From Sphingomonas sp. (lineage in GTDB: Bacteria > Pseudomonadota > Alphaproteobacteria > Sphingomonadales > Sphingomonadaceae): a stretch of DNA of 64,000 nt. Under the pieces are notes generated by a model, which did not search any database, had not been told where the DNA came from, and saw only the letters and a list, made by a program, of their open reading frames with translations. Where the stretch lies: assembly GCF_019746015.1 (NCBI RefSeq), contig NZ_JAIESM010000008.1, positions 1-64,000 of the forward strand. The letters run 5' to 3'. Position numbers and translations under genes: made by a program. This document shows, piece after piece, positions 51,948-61,152 of the stretch; position 1 is the first letter of the stretch, and each line of letters starts with the position of its first letter.

Positions 51948-53034
51948 TCTCCAGCACGTCGCGCATCGCGGCGAGCAGCCCGCGCGTTTCCTCCTCGGTG
52001 CCGATGGTCATGCGCAGGCCGTGCGGCAGGCCCTGTTTGGGCAGCCAGCGCACGATATAGCCGCGCGCCATCAGCGCCTGGTACATCGCCTCTGCCGACA
52101 CCTCGCCCTCGAACAGCACCAGCACGAAATTGGCCTGGCTGGGAATGGCGCGCAGCCCGTGGTTGGAAAGTGCGCCGATCTGCTCGGCAAACCAGGCGCG
52201 CCACAGCCGGTTGTGCGCGCGGGCGGCGGCCACGAAATCGTCATCGGCCAGCGCGGCGACGGCGGCCTGCTGCCCCGCCGTGGTCACGTTGAAGGGCAGG
52301 CGGATGCGGTGCATCGCCTCCACCACTGCCGCCGGGCCATAGCCCCAGCCGATCCGTTCCGCCGCCAGCCCGAAAATCTTGGAGAAAGTGCGCGTCACCA
52401 GCACATTGGGCGCGGTCATCGCCAGCATCAGGCCGTGATCATCCTCGTCCTCGCCCAGATATTCGGCATAGGCTTGGTCGATCACCAGCAGCACATGCGG
52501 CGGCAGGGCCGCATGCAGCCGGGCAATCTCGCCACGCGGGGCAAAGGTGCCGGTGGGGTTGTTGGGGTTGGCGATGAAGACGATGCGGGTGCGCTCGGTC
52601 ACGCAGGCCAGGATCGCGTCGACATCGGTCGCATAGTCGCGGTCGGGCGCGATCACGGGCGTTGCACCCACCCGGCGCGCGGCGATTTCATACACGGCAA
52701 AGCCGTAATGGACGAAGATCACCTCGTCCCCTGGCCCCGCATAGGCACCGGCGGCAAGGTGGAGAATATCGTCCGATCCGGTGCCATAGATGACGCGCGC
52801 CGGATCGAGCCCATATTTCGCTGCCACCGCCTCCCGCAAAATGGTGGCGCCGGGGTCCGGATAGCGGTCCAGCGCGTCGGCGGCGGCAAGGGCCGCACGC
52901 GCGCCGGCGGGCGTGCCCAGCGGATTTTCGTTCGACGAGAGCTTGGCCTTCACCACCACGCCGGGAACGGTCGAGCGGCCAGGCACATAGGGGGCAATCG
53001 CCATCACCCAGGGTTTTGGTTCAGGGGCTGTCAT
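51928..53034 (-). CDS. hisC: Histidinol-phosphate aminotransferase
   Basis: The 368-residue fold-type I aminotransferase has the N-terminal KLSSNENPLG, the phosphate-contact YGTGSDDILH, IANPNNPTGT, VIDQAYAEYLGE and the PLP lysine in TRTFSKIFGLAAERIGW. The pattern is HisC-like; some such enzymes also use aromatic amino acids. It is divergent from metX across 61 bp and convergent with the plsC-like gene. Confidence 0.92.
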   Translation of the reverse strand: MTAPEPKPWVMAIAPYVPGRSTVPGVVVKAKLSSNENPLGTPAGARAALAAADALDRYPDPGATILREAVAAKYGLDPARVIYGTGSDDILHLAAGAYAGPGDEVIFVHYGFAVYEIAARRVGATPVIAPDRDYATDVDAILACVTERTRIVFIANPNNPTGTFAPRGEIARLHAALPPHVLLVIDQAYAEYLGEDEDDHGLMLAMTAPNVLVTRTFSKIFGLAAERIGWGYGPAAVVEAMHRIRLPFNVTTAGQQAAVAALADDDFVAAARAHNRLWRAWFAEQIGALSNHGLRAIPSQANFVLVLFEGEVSAEAMYQALMARGYIVRWLPKQGLPHGLRMTIGTEEETRGLLAAMRDVLETMAPAG

Positions 53035-53057
53035 GCACGCCCCCTAGCGCCCATGGA

Positions 53058-53086
53058 TTGACAAGCCAAGCGCTGCCCCCCTAGCC
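53058..53086 (+). promoter_or_regulatory. Possible metX promoter giving a nearly leaderless mRNA
   Basis: TTGACA (53058-53063) is followed, after 17 nt, by the weak -10-like CTAGCC (53081-53086). Transcription would start only a few nt before the metX ATG at 53096. The gap has no room for a SAM-responsive riboswitch of the kind often found before metX in Alphaproteobacteria. Confidence 0.35.
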
Positions 53087-53095
53087 CCGCCGGTT

Positions 53096-54223
53096 ATGCA
53101 CGACACCCGCTTTGGCCTGGCCCGCACGGCAACGCTTGCCGGGCCGCTTGCGCTCGATTCGGGGGCGGTGCTGGCGCCGGTCGACATTGCCTATGAAACC
53201 TATGGCAATCTTAGCGCCGATGGCGGCAACGCGATTCTCATCTGCCACGCGCTGACCGGCGACCAGCATGTCGCCAGCCCCCACCCGATCACCGGCAAGC
53301 CGGGCTGGTGGGCGCGCATGGTGGGCGCGGGCAAGCCGATCGACCCGGCGCGCCACTTCATCATCTGCGCCAATGTGCTGGGCAGCTGCATGGGCTCGTC
53401 CGGCCCGGCCAGCCTGGCCGCCGACGGCGCGCGCTATGCCATGCGCTTTCCGGTCATCACCGTCGCCGACATGGTGCGCGCACAGGCAATGCTGCTCGAT
53501 CATCTGGGCGTTGCGCGCCTCAGCGCGGTGGTGGGCGGATCGATGGGCGGGATGCAGGCGCTGTGCTGGGCCGCGCTGTTCCCCGAGCGGGTTGCCGCCT
53601 GCGTGGCGATTGCCGCCACCGCCCGGCACAGCGCGCAGAACATCGCCTTTCACGAAGTGGGCCGGCAGGCGATCATGGCCGATCCCGCCTGGCGCGGCGG
53701 CGATTATTATGACGGGGCGGGGCCGGCGGCGGGTCTCGCCGTCGCGCGGATGGCGGCGCACATCACCTATCTGTCCGAAGCCGGGCTGACCGAAAAATTC
53801 GGCCGCCGGCTGCAGGCGCGGCCGGGCAATTCCAACGGCGCGAAAAGCTTCGGCTTCGATGCCGATTTCCAGGTCGAAAGCTATCTGCGCCACCAGGGGT
53901 TGAGCTTTGTCGACCGGTTCGATGCCAACAGCTATCTCTACATCACCCGCGCGATGGACTATTTCGATCTGGCGGAGCCGCATGGCGGCCGGTTGTCGCT
54001 GGCCTTTGCGCCCGCGCGCGCGACGCGCTTCTGCGTGGTCAGCTTCGATACCGACTGGCTTTATCCCACTGCCGAATCGCGGCTGATCGTACAGGCGCTG
54101 AACGCCGCCGGCGCGCCGGCCAGCTTCGTTGAACTCTCCAGCCCCTTCGGCCATGACGCCTTCCTGCTCGACAGCCCCGAGCTGAACCGCGTTGTCGACG
54201 GGTTCCTCCAGGCCGCGCCATGA
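53096..54223 (+). CDS. metX: Homoserine O-acetyltransferase
   Basis: The 375-residue alpha/beta hydrolase has the nucleophile Ser149 in [10 protein letters not shown], the Asp in SFDTDWLYP, His353 in FGHDAFLLD and [14 protein letters not shown], the MetX hallmarks. It acetylates (or succinylates) homoserine in methionine synthesis. It overlaps metW by four bases, and the pair is the usual alphaproteobacterial unit. Confidence 0.96.
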   Translation: MHDTRFGLARTATLAGPLALDSGAVLAPVDIAYETYGNLSADGGNAILICHALTGDQHVASPHPITGKPGWWARMVGAGKPIDPARHFIICANVLGSCMGSSGPASLAADGARYAMRFPVITVADMVRAQAMLLDHLGVARLSAVVGGSMGGMQALCWAALFPERVAACVAIAATARHSAQNIAFHEVGRQAIMADPAWRGGDYYDGAGPAAGLAVARMAAHITYLSEAGLTEKFGRRLQARPGNSNGAKSFGFDADFQVESYLRHQGLSFVDRFDANSYLYITRAMDYFDLAEPHGGRLSLAFAPARATRFCVVSFDTDWLYPTAESRLIVQALNAAGAPASFVELSSPFGHDAFLLDSPELNRVVDGFLQAAP

Positions 54224-54807
54224 TGCTGCGCCCCGATCTTGCGGTGATCGCCGCGCATGTTGCCCCCGGCGCCCGCGTGCTCGATGTCGGCTGCGGCGAC
54301 GGCGCGCTGCTCGCGGTGCTGCGCGATGCCAAGGGGGTGGACGCGCGCGGGCTGGAAATCGATGCCGACAATGTCGCGCGGGCGGTGGCGCGCGGCCTGT
54401 CGGTGGTGCAGGGCGATGCCGACCGCGATCTGGCCGCCTATCCCGATGCCAGCTTCGACTATGCGATTCTCAGCCAGACCCTGCAGACCACGCACGCGCC
54501 CGCCCGCGTGCTCGACGAGCTGCTGCGCATCGGCGGGCGGGCTTTCGTCTCCTTCCCAAATTTCGCGCATTGGCGGGTGCGGCTGGCGCTGCTGACGACG
54601 GGGCGGATGCCGGTCACCCGGCTGCTGCCCGAACGCTGGTATGACACACCCAACATCCACCATCTGACGATCGAGGATTTCCGCGCCTTCGCCCGCGCAC
54701 GCGGGCTGCGGGTGGAACAGGCCTGGTTTCTGGCCGGCGACCAGAGCTGCCGCCCGGCCGGCGCCAACTGGTTCGCGGAACATGCCGTGTTCCTGGTGCG
54801 GCGGTAG
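54220..54807 (+). CDS. metW: MetW-family methyltransferase-like protein
   Basis: The 195-residue protein has a SAM-binding motif [12 protein letters not shown] (residues 20-31), the MetW stretch [11 protein letters not shown] and [23 protein letters not shown], and ends with [22 protein letters not shown]. MetW partners MetX in methionine synthesis and boosts it in other bacteria. The coupled overlap with metX supports this. Confidence 0.95.
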   Translation: MMLRPDLAVIAAHVAPGARVLDVGCGDGALLAVLRDAKGVDARGLEIDADNVARAVARGLSVVQGDADRDLAAYPDASFDYAILSQTLQTTHAPARVLDELLRIGGRAFVSFPNFAHWRVRLALLTTGRMPVTRLLPERWYDTPNIHHLTIEDFRAFARARGLRVEQAWFLAGDQSCRPAGANWFAEHAVFLVRR

Positions 54808-54820
54808 GGGGTTACGCGGG

Positions 54821-54926
54821 CGTCACCCCGGACGCGTTCCGGGGTCCACGGCGCCGGCAAGTCCTGCGCCAAGTCCTGCCCAAGCTGCGCCAGCGCCACG
54901 GTGGATGCCGGAACAGGTCCGGCATG
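54821..54926. repeat. Two-hairpin intergenic repeat between metW and ssb
   Basis: The convergent gap contains CCCCGGA (54826-54832) with TCCGGGG (54838-54844), short direct repeats of CAAGTCCTGC at about 54858-54880, and ATGCCGGA (54905-54912) with TCCGGCAT (54918-54925). It resembles an alphaproteobacterial intergenic repeat with a consensus I recall as CCGGA-N-TCCGG. It is not related to the long palindromes. Confidence 0.8.
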
Positions 54927-54960
54927 ACGGTGGGAGGCGGCGGCAGGCGGCCGCGCCTCG

Positions 54961-55488
54961 TTAAAACGGCACGTCGTCGTCGAGATCGTCCTGCGGGAAG
55001 CCGCCGCCGAAGCCGCCGCCACCCGGGGCGCCGCCGCCGCGCGCGGCGCCGAAGCCGCTGCGGTCGTCGCTGAAGCCGCGGCCGCCATCCTGCCCGTAAT
55101 CATCGCCGCCGCGCATGCCGCCGCCACCGCCGCCCGGCGCGCCGTCGAGCATCGTCAGCTGGCCCGAATAGGGGCGCAGCACCACTTCGGTGGAATAACG
55201 GTCCTGCCCGTTGGCGTCCTGCCATTTGCGGGTTTCCAGCTGGCCCTCGATATAGACCTTGCTGCCCTTGCGCAGATAGCGTTCGGCAACGCCCGCCAGG
55301 CTTTCGTTGAAGATCGCGACCGAATGCCATTCGGTCTTTTCCTTGCGCTCGCCCGAATTGCGGTCTTTCCAGCTTTCCGACGTGGCGATGCGCAGATTCA
55401 CCACCTTGCCGCCGTTCTGAAAGCTCTTGGTTTCCGGGTCGCGGCCCAGATTGCCCACCAGAATCACCTTGTTGACGCTGCCCGCCAT
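54961..55488 (-). CDS. ssb: Single-stranded DNA-binding protein
   Basis: The 175-residue protein has the OB-fold start [18 protein letters not shown], a middle segment [21 protein letters not shown], a Gly-rich tail and the C-terminal DDDVPF that recruits partner proteins (DDDIPF in E. coli). The ATG at 55488 lies 7 nt beyond the feoB stop with GAGGGG inside that gap, so ssb may be read from the feoAB transcript as well. Confidence 0.96.
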   Translation of the reverse strand: MAGSVNKVILVGNLGRDPETKSFQNGGKVVNLRIATSESWKDRNSGERKEKTEWHSVAIFNESLAGVAERYLRKGSKVYIEGQLETRKWQDANGQDRYSTEVVLRPYSGQLTMLDGAPGGGGGGMRGGDDYGQDGGRGFSDDRSGFGAARGGGAPGGGGFGGGFPQDDLDDDVPF

Positions 55489-55495
55489 AAACCCC

Positions 55496-57349
55496 TCACA
55501 CTCCCGCCGCGACCGCCAGCCAATAGGTCGCGCCCGAAAAAGCGTAGGCCAGCGCGAACAAATAGCCAACCATGAATAAGGGCCATTTCCAGCCATTGGT
55601 TTCGCGCCGGGTGACGGCGATGGTGGAAATGCATTGCGGCGCGAACACGAACCACATCAGGAAGGCGAGCGCTGTCGGCAGCGACCAGCGCTTCTGCAGC
55701 GTGGCAGTGATTGCCTGCTGGCCGGCCTGGCTCTTGTCGTCGGCGCCGATGGCATAGACGGTGCCGAGCGCGGCGACGGCGATTTCGCGCGCGGCAATCG
55801 CCGGGATCAGCGCCAGCGTGATGTCGCGGTCGAACCCGATCGGCCTGGTGACGACGGTCAGCGTGTTGGCGATGCGCCCGGCGACCGAATAATCAACCGG
55901 GTTGACCGGATCGCCCGCCGGCGGCTTGGGGAAGGAGAGCAGCAGCCACAGCACGATCGTGGTGCCCAGAATGATGGTGCCGGCGCGGCGCAGAAACGCC
56001 TCCGCCCGCGTCCACAGGCCAATCGCCACGTCGCGCAGGCGCGGCAGCTGATATTTGGGCAGCTCCACCATGAAGCCCGACGAGGCGCCCTTGGTCACCG
56101 TGCGCCGCAGGACGAGCGCGGCGACGAACGCGCCGACAATCCCCAGCACATAAAGCGTGAACAGCACCAGCCCCTGCAGGCCGACGCCCGGCAGCACGGT
56201 CTTGGCCGGAATCATCGCCCCGATCACCAGCGTGTAGACGGGCAGCCGCGCCGAACAGGTCATCAGCGGCGCGATCAGGATGGTGGTCAGCCGGTCCTTC
56301 TCATCCTCGATCGATCGCGTCGCCATGATGCCTGGCACCGCACAGGCAAAGGAGGAGAGAAGCGGAATGAACGCCCGGCCCGAAAGCCCCGCCGCCGCCA
56401 TGATCCGGTCCATCAGGAACGCCGCGCGCACCATATAGCCCGAGGCTTCGAGCAGCAGGATGAACAGGAACAGCACCAGAATCTGCGGCAGGAACACGAT
56501 CACCGCGCCGACACCGGCAATCACCCCTTCGGTCACCAGGTCGCGCAGGAAGCTTTGCGGCACCTGCGCGCGGATCGCGGCGGAGAGCGCGGCAAAGCCC
56601 TGGTCGAGCAGGTCCTGCGGCACCGTGGCCCAGCTGAACACCGCCTGGAACATCACGAACAGGATGGTGAGCAGCAGCACGGTGCCCCACAGCGGATGCA
56701 GCGCCACCGCATCCAGCGCCTGGGTCAGCCGGCGGACCGGCGTTTCGGAGAGAATGGCCGCGCGGGCGAGGTGGCGCGCCTGGCGCTGGCGGGCGGCCAT
56801 GTCGACCGGCGCCGCTGCCGCGCGCGGCGCGCGGGCCAGGGCCTCGGCGACCAGCGTCTTCAGCGTGTCGAGCCCGCGCTTCCTGACCGCGACGGTCTCG
56901 ATCACCGGCACGCCCAGCGCCTCGGCCAGTTTCCCGGCCGACACGGTCAGCCCGTCGCGCGCGGCCAAATCGACCATGTTGAGCGCGACCACCACCGGCA
57001 GCCCCTGATCGATCAACTCCAGCGCAAAGCGCAGATGATTGTCGAGATTGGACGCATCGAGCACCACCACCAGCGCGTCCGGCCGCCGCTCGCCGGCCTG
57101 GGCGCCCAGCACCACGTCGCGCGTCACCCGCTCGTCGGGCGACAGCGGATCAAGGCTGTACGCGCCGGGCAGGTCGACCAGCTCGACCGGGCGGCCATCG
57201 GCCAGCACCAGCCGGCCCGAGCGGCGCTCCACCGTCACACCCGGATAATTGCCCACTTTCTGGCGCGCGCCGGTCAGCGCGTTGAACAGCGCGCTCTTGC
57301 CGGCATTGGGGTTGCCGACCAGCGCGACGAGGGGCGCGATCGCGCTCAC
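55496..57349 (-). CDS. feoB: Ferrous iron transport protein B
   Basis: The 617-residue protein has the N-terminal G domain with GNPNAGKS (12-19), [16 protein letters not shown] and NMVD, and a membrane domain of about eight helices with the Cys-containing stretches [11 protein letters not shown] and LMTCSARLP. It is a little shorter than E. coli FeoB (773), as usual for Alphaproteobacteria. It takes up Fe2+. Start is GTG 57349 overlapping the feoA stop. Confidence 0.97.
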   Translation of the reverse strand: MSAIAPLVALVGNPNAGKSALFNALTGARQKVGNYPGVTVERRSGRLVLADGRPVELVDLPGAYSLDPLSPDERVTRDVVLGAQAGERRPDALVVVLDASNLDNHLRFALELIDQGLPVVVALNMVDLAARDGLTVSAGKLAEALGVPVIETVAVRKRGLDTLKTLVAEALARAPRAAAAPVDMAARQRQARHLARAAILSETPVRRLTQALDAVALHPLWGTVLLLTILFVMFQAVFSWATVPQDLLDQGFAALSAAIRAQVPQSFLRDLVTEGVIAGVGAVIVFLPQILVLFLFILLLEASGYMVRAAFLMDRIMAAAGLSGRAFIPLLSSFACAVPGIMATRSIEDEKDRLTTILIAPLMTCSARLPVYTLVIGAMIPAKTVLPGVGLQGLVLFTLYVLGIVGAFVAALVLRRTVTKGASSGFMVELPKYQLPRLRDVAIGLWTRAEAFLRRAGTIILGTTIVLWLLLSFPKPPAGDPVNPVDYSVAGRIANTLTVVTRPIGFDRDITLALIPAIAAREIAVAALGTVYAIGADDKSQAGQQAITATLQKRWSLPTALAFLMWFVFAPQCISTIAVTRRETNGWKWPLFMVGYLFALAYAFSGATYWLAVAAGV

Positions 57350-57597
57350 GCCTGCGGCACGACGTGCACGGCGCCGGCGACATGGCGGCGCAGCGCCACC
57401 GTCATCCGCCCGATGCGGCAGGCAATCGGCCCGCTGCCCAAAGTTGCGCGGTGCAACACTTGCACATTCACCCCTTCGTCAAAGCCCAGCTCGCGCAGGC
57501 GCCGCGCTTCCGGCACGGACAGCGATGCCCAGTCGATCGCCGCGATCACTGCCTCGCGGCGCAGCGGCAGTTGTTCCAGGCAGAGCGGCTCAGTCAC
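57346..57597 (-). CDS. feoA: FeoA-family ferrous iron transport protein A
   Basis: The 83-residue protein has an SH3-like fold with LRELGFDEGVNVQVLHRATLGSGPIACRIGRMTVALRRHVA, as in FeoA. It modulates FeoB. Start is GTG 57597. A Fur-like palindrome lies 20 bp upstream. feoB follows with a 4-nt overlap. Confidence 0.94.
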   Translation of the reverse strand: MTEPLCLEQLPLRREAVIAAIDWASLSVPEARRLRELGFDEGVNVQVLHRATLGSGPIACRIGRMTVALRRHVAGAVHVVPQA

Positions 57598-57616
57598 GCG
57601 CGGCAGATACGGCTTT

Positions 57617-57639
57617 TGCGAGTGGTTATCAATAACGCA
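57617..57639. promoter_or_regulatory. Putative Fur box upstream of feoAB
   Basis: TGCGAGTGGTTATCAATAACGCA resembles the alphaproteobacterial and enteric Fur operator GATTATCAATA-type core and is flanked by TGCG/CGCA inverted ends. It lies between COQ9 and feoA on the minus-strand upstream side, where it would give iron repression of feoAB. Confidence 0.55.
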
Positions 57640-57653
57640 TCCTGCCGCCCGGC

Positions 57654-58313
57654 TCAGGCCGCCGGATAGCGCAGCCGGCCGATGAAGCGCGACAGGCTGG
57701 GCAGGTTCTGGCTGCGCTCGACAAAGCCCGACTTCAGCTTTTCAAAGCGCATGATGCCGTCGATCCGCCGGTCGAGGAACGCACGCGTATCGGCCCAGTC
57801 GCTGGTCTCGTCGCCCAGAAACACGGTCACCGTCGCCGCATAGATGCCGGCGAGCAGCGCGCGCTTGGTATAATGGTTGTAATCGGTCGCGGTGTCGCCG
57901 GCCTGGCGCCACATCAGATCGGCCGCGCGCCAGCCCAGCCGTGCGCCCAGCGCCACATTGCCCGGCATCGCCAGCACCGCATGCGCCCGGCGCAGCGCGT
58001 CGCGGTGCGGGTGCATGATCTCCAGCCGCGCGCAGATCTGCTCGCGAATGCGCGCACGGATCTTCATCGTCGCCAGCCGGTCCTTGGGCAGCGCCGCCAC
58101 CATCGCGGCGTCGATGCTGTCGAACCAAGCGGTGATCATCGCCGGCGCGCCCTCGGTAAAGGCAAGCGCGGCAATGTCGCGGTCGACGCCGGCCTGGTCG
58201 GCGGCCATGTCGCGCGCGGCGGCGCTCCACCCGTCAAACCCGGCATTGGCGGCGATCAGGGGGCCAAGGTGCGCGCGCACCTCATCCAGCGTGGCATCGG
58301 CGGCAAGGGCCAT
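57654..58313 (-). CDS. COQ9-family ubiquinone biosynthesis protein
   Basis: The 219-residue protein has the COQ9 pattern: FTEGAPAMITAWFDSIDAAM in the first half and the C-terminal lipid-binding helices with DYNHYTKRALLAGIYAATVTVFLGD and FEKLKSGF. COQ9 presents quinone precursors to hydroxylases. The ATG at 58313 is preferred because GGAGG is 8 nt upstream; ATG 58319 would be too close. Confidence 0.88.
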   Translation of the reverse strand: MALAADATLDEVRAHLGPLIAANAGFDGWSAAARDMAADQAGVDRDIAALAFTEGAPAMITAWFDSIDAAMVAALPKDRLATMKIRARIREQICARLEIMHPHRDALRRAHAVLAMPGNVALGARLGWRAADLMWRQAGDTATDYNHYTKRALLAGIYAATVTVFLGDETSDWADTRAFLDRRIDGIMRFEKLKSGFVERSQNLPSLSRFIGRLRYPAA

Positions 58314-58337
58314 CAACATATCCTCCGGTTCGCCAGT

Positions 58338-59246
58338 CTAGCCTGCGCGGCGCACCAGCACCAGCGCGGCCGCAACCAGCGCGGCGCCGGCAAAATCGGG
58401 CAGCGCCAGCCGCTCGTCATACACGATCCAGCCGACGGTCGCGGCCACGATCGGCTGGATCAGCAACGCAATGCCGACGACCAGCGGCGACAGCTTGCCC
58501 AGCGCATAGATCATCAGCCCCTGGCCGAACACCTGGCTGGCGAGCGCCAGCCCGATCAGCGGCCCCCAATGGTCGGGCAGGATGCGCTCGCCCAGCGCCA
58601 GCGCGAACAGCAGCAGCGGCGCGACGCTGGCGAGCGTCGACAGCGCCAGCGCCGGCCAGGGCGCCATCACCGTGCGTGCGCGCGCCATGAAGATGAAATA
58701 ACAGGCATAAAGCACGCCCGCGAGCAGGCACAGCAGATCGCCGCCCAGATGGCGCGGATCAAGGCTGTACGACCGGCCCATCAGCAAGGCGCCGCCCAGT
58801 GCCGCCAGCAGCAGCGCCAGCGCCTGCAGCCGGGTGGGCGCCATGCGCGCCGCGATGAAGCCGTAAATCGGGAAGATCAGCGTCGCCGAATTGCCGAACA
58901 AGGTCGCATTGGCCAGCGTGGTGCGCACAATGCCCAGATGCCAGCTGGCCAGATCGGCGGCAAAGGCCACGCCCGACAGCGCCAGCACCAGCCACAGCCC
59001 GCCGGCCAGCCCCTTGCCGCGCCAGCCGCTGGCGAGCGCAAACCCCATCACCAGCGGCGCGGCGAGCGTGATCCGCCAGAAGGCGGAGGCCACCGGCCCG
59101 GTTTCCGCCAGCCGCACGAACCAGGGGCCAAAGGCCAGCGCGATATTGGCCAGCACCACCGCGACAAAGGCGGTGGCGGGCGGCGCAGCGGCCTGTGGAG
59201 CGGTCGCTACAGCGGCGCTGGCCGCAGGGGCAGAATGATCGGCCAT
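58338..59246 (-). CDS. EamA-family (DMT) transporter
   Basis: The 302-residue protein has about ten hydrophobic helices in two EamA repeats (ATAFVAVVLANIALAFGPWF to about 155, then HLGGDLLCLLAGVLYACYF onward). It exports a metabolite; the substrate is unknown. ATG 59246 begins before a Pro/Ala-rich N-tail. The 111-bp gap to the divergent ene-reductase gene shows no obvious site beyond normal promoters. Confidence 0.9.
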   Translation of the reverse strand: MADHSAPAASAAVATAPQAAAPPATAFVAVVLANIALAFGPWFVRLAETGPVASAFWRITLAAPLVMGFALASGWRGKGLAGGLWLVLALSGVAFAADLASWHLGIVRTTLANATLFGNSATLIFPIYGFIAARMAPTRLQALALLLAALGGALLMGRSYSLDPRHLGGDLLCLLAGVLYACYFIFMARARTVMAPWPALALSTLASVAPLLLFALALGERILPDHWGPLIGLALASQVFGQGLMIYALGKLSPLVVGIALLIQPIVAATVGWIVYDERLALPDFAGAALVAAALVLVRRAG

Positions 59247-59357
59247 TGCCGGCAGGGGTCCCAAGAAAATCTTTCGCGCCTTAACGGGTGCAGCGGCGGC
59301 TGTCGCGCGCTATCTCCATGCGCGTCCAACCGGGCCAACCCAACAGGGAGACCAAAT

Positions 59358-60443
59358 TTGCCCAGCCTGTTCGATCCCATCCAGCTCGGCGCGATCACCG
59401 CGCCCAACCGCATTTTGATGGCGCCGCTCACCCGCGGCCGCGCCAATCGCGCGCATGTGCCGCAGCCGATCATGGTGGATTATTACCGCCAGCGCGTGGG
59501 CGCGGGCCTGATCATTTCGGAAGCGACCGGCATCAGCCGCGAAGGGCTGGGCTGGCCGCATGCGCCAGGGCTGTGGAGCGATGAACAGGCCGCCGCCTGG
59601 CAGCCGGTGACCGAGGCGGTGCACGCCGCCGGCGGGCGGATCATCGCCCAGCTCTGGCATATGGGCCGGCTGGTGCATTCCAGCTTCACCGGCCATCCGC
59701 CGGTCTCCTCCTCCGCCACCACCGCGCCGTGGCAGGCGCATACCTATGAAGGGCGCCAGCCCTATGAGGAAGCGCGCCCGCTCGACACCGCCGAAATTCC
59801 CCGGCTGGTGGCCGATTATGCCCATGCCGCGCGCAACGCGATGGCGGCCGGGTTCGACGGGGTGCAGATCCACGCCGCCAATGGCTATCTGATCGACCAG
59901 TTCCTGCGCGACGGCGCCAATCAGCGCACCGATGCCTATGGCGGCACGCCCGAAAACCGGGTGCGCCTGCTGCGCGAGGTGACGCAGGCAGTGGCGGGCG
60001 TGGCGGGGGCGGACCGGACGGCGGTGCGCCTCTCCCCCAATGGCGACAGCCAGGGCGTGATCGACAGCGACCCCGACACCGTGTTCGCGCTCGCCGCCAA
60101 GGCATTGAGCGAGATCGGCATTGCCTTTCTCGAACTGCGCGAGCCGGGGCCGGAGGGAACCTTCGGCCGCACCGATCAGCCCAAGGTCTCGCCGGTCATC
60201 CGCCAGCATTTCACCGGGCCGCTGGTGCTCAATTCGGACTATGGCTTTGACAGCGGCCAGGCCGATCTGGACGCAGGCCGCGCCGACGCGATCAGCTATG
60301 GCCGGCCGTTCATCGCCAATCCCGATCTGGTCGATCGCTTCCGCCAGGGCGCGGCGCTGAACGAGGGCGCGATGGCGACCTGGTATAGCCAAGGGCCGGA
60401 GGGGTATACCGACTATCCAACACTGGCCCCCGTCGCCGCCTGA
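59358..60443 (+). CDS. Old Yellow Enzyme-family ene-reductase
   Basis: The 361-residue FMN protein has LFDPIQLGAITAPNRILMAPLTRGRA, the FMN/substrate His-x-x-Asn in QIHAANGYLIDQFLRDGAN, the catalytic Tyr region TDAYGGTPENR and SYGRPFIANPDLV, as in NemA/OYE. It reduces activated alkenes with NAD(P)H. The start is TTG 59358 with GGGAG 7 nt upstream. It is convergent with DUF177 across palindrome copy 4. Confidence 0.93.
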   Translation: MPSLFDPIQLGAITAPNRILMAPLTRGRANRAHVPQPIMVDYYRQRVGAGLIISEATGISREGLGWPHAPGLWSDEQAAAWQPVTEAVHAAGGRIIAQLWHMGRLVHSSFTGHPPVSSSATTAPWQAHTYEGRQPYEEARPLDTAEIPRLVADYAHAARNAMAAGFDGVQIHAANGYLIDQFLRDGANQRTDAYGGTPENRVRLLREVTQAVAGVAGADRTAVRLSPNGDSQGVIDSDPDTVFALAAKALSEIGIAFLELREPGPEGTFGRTDQPKVSPVIRQHFTGPLVLNSDYGFDSGQADLDAGRADAISYGRPFIANPDLVDRFRQGAALNEGAMATWYSQGPEGYTDYPTLAPVAA

Positions 60444-60498
60444 CGAAAAAGACGCGATTTTAGTATCCACGAGATAGTCTAGTTAAGTTTTTGGGTGC

Positions 60499-60519
60499 GG
60501 TTTCAGCCTGGCTGAAACC
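60499..60519. repeat. Satellite hairpin (GGTTTCAG/CTGAAACC)
   Basis: GGTTTCAG at 60499-60506 pairs with CTGAAACC at 60512-60519, beside palindrome copy 4. The same short hairpin type accompanies copies 1 and 2. Confidence 0.75.
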
Positions 60520-60523
60520 GTCA

Positions 60524-60605
60524 CGGCACCAGCCCGCTCCCCCACCCGACCTCCCATCAGGATACACTCGTGGGAGGTCGGGTGGGGGAGCGGGCCGGCA
60601 CCGCC
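60524..60605. repeat. Long palindromic intergenic repeat, copy 4 (inverted)
   Basis: This element is the reverse of copies 1-3: its left arm carries GGCACCAGCCCGC and its right arm GCGGGCCGGCACCGCC. The inner stem CCGACCTCCC/GGGAGGTCGG has a compensatory change from copy 3 (CCGGCCTCCC/GGGAGGCCGG). The loop differs (ATCAGGATACACTCG). It lies between the convergent ene-reductase and DUF177 genes. Confidence 0.9.
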
Positions 60606-60609
60606 TCAA

Positions 60610-61152
60610 CTAAAGCGCATCCCCCGGCTTTCCGGCCAGCGCGCCCAGTGCGGCAAAGGGGCTGGCGGCGAGGGCCGCCTCTTCCTCGCTCAGCACACCG
60701 GCCGCCTTCAGCGCCGCATCCGCCCCGGCGCTCCGGGGGAAGGGATCGAGCGCCAGCGCCATCGTCTCCGCCGCTGCCTCGCCCAGGTCGATCGCGCCGC
60801 CCGCATAGCCGATGCTGTCCAGCGCGTCGGCGTCGATCTCGATCTCGTCCGCCGCACTCGGCGCGGTGTCTGGCACGAAGCGCAGCGCGACCGGCATGTC
60901 GATGCTGGCCGGCACCGGATCGCCGGTGGCGACGCAGGCCTGCACCACCCGCGCCTCCACCGTGCCGCTCGCAAATACCGTGGTGCCGGCGCGGCGCACG
61001 GCAAAGCGTGCCGCCAGCCCCTCCACCGCGATCAGTCCGAACCGCCTGGCGAGCGCCGCGCATTCGGCGGGGTCGGCCATGATTTCCACAGTGCGCGCCG
61101 CCTCGCCGATTCGGTCGAGCCGCTCGATCCGGCTGAACTCGGGCGCGCTCAT
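60610..61152 (-). CDS. DUF177 (YceD) family protein
   Basis: The 180-residue protein has the DUF177 pattern VVQACVATGDPVPASIDMPVALRFVP and IDLGEAAAETMALALDPFPR. Family members bind 23S rRNA in some bacteria and usually precede rpmF-plsX. Here the ubiquinol-cytochrome c chaperone gene is upstream, but plsX is not next: the palindrome copy 4 and a convergent gene follow instead. It overlaps the chaperone gene. Confidence 0.88.
   Translation of the reverse strand: MSAPEFSRIERLDRIGEAARTVEIMADPAECAALARRFGLIAVEGLAARFAVRRAGTTVFASGTVEARVVQACVATGDPVPASIDMPVALRFVPDTAPSAADEIEIDADALDSIGYAGGAIDLGEAAAETMALALDPFPRSAGADAALKAAGVLSEEEAALAASPFAALGALAGKPGDAL

Noticed and set aside
57873..59357. A long plus-strand frame across COQ9 and EamA joined to the ene-reductase
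   Set aside because: The COQ9 and EamA proteins on the opposite strand are real; the ene-reductase starts at TTG 59358 with a good ribosome site.
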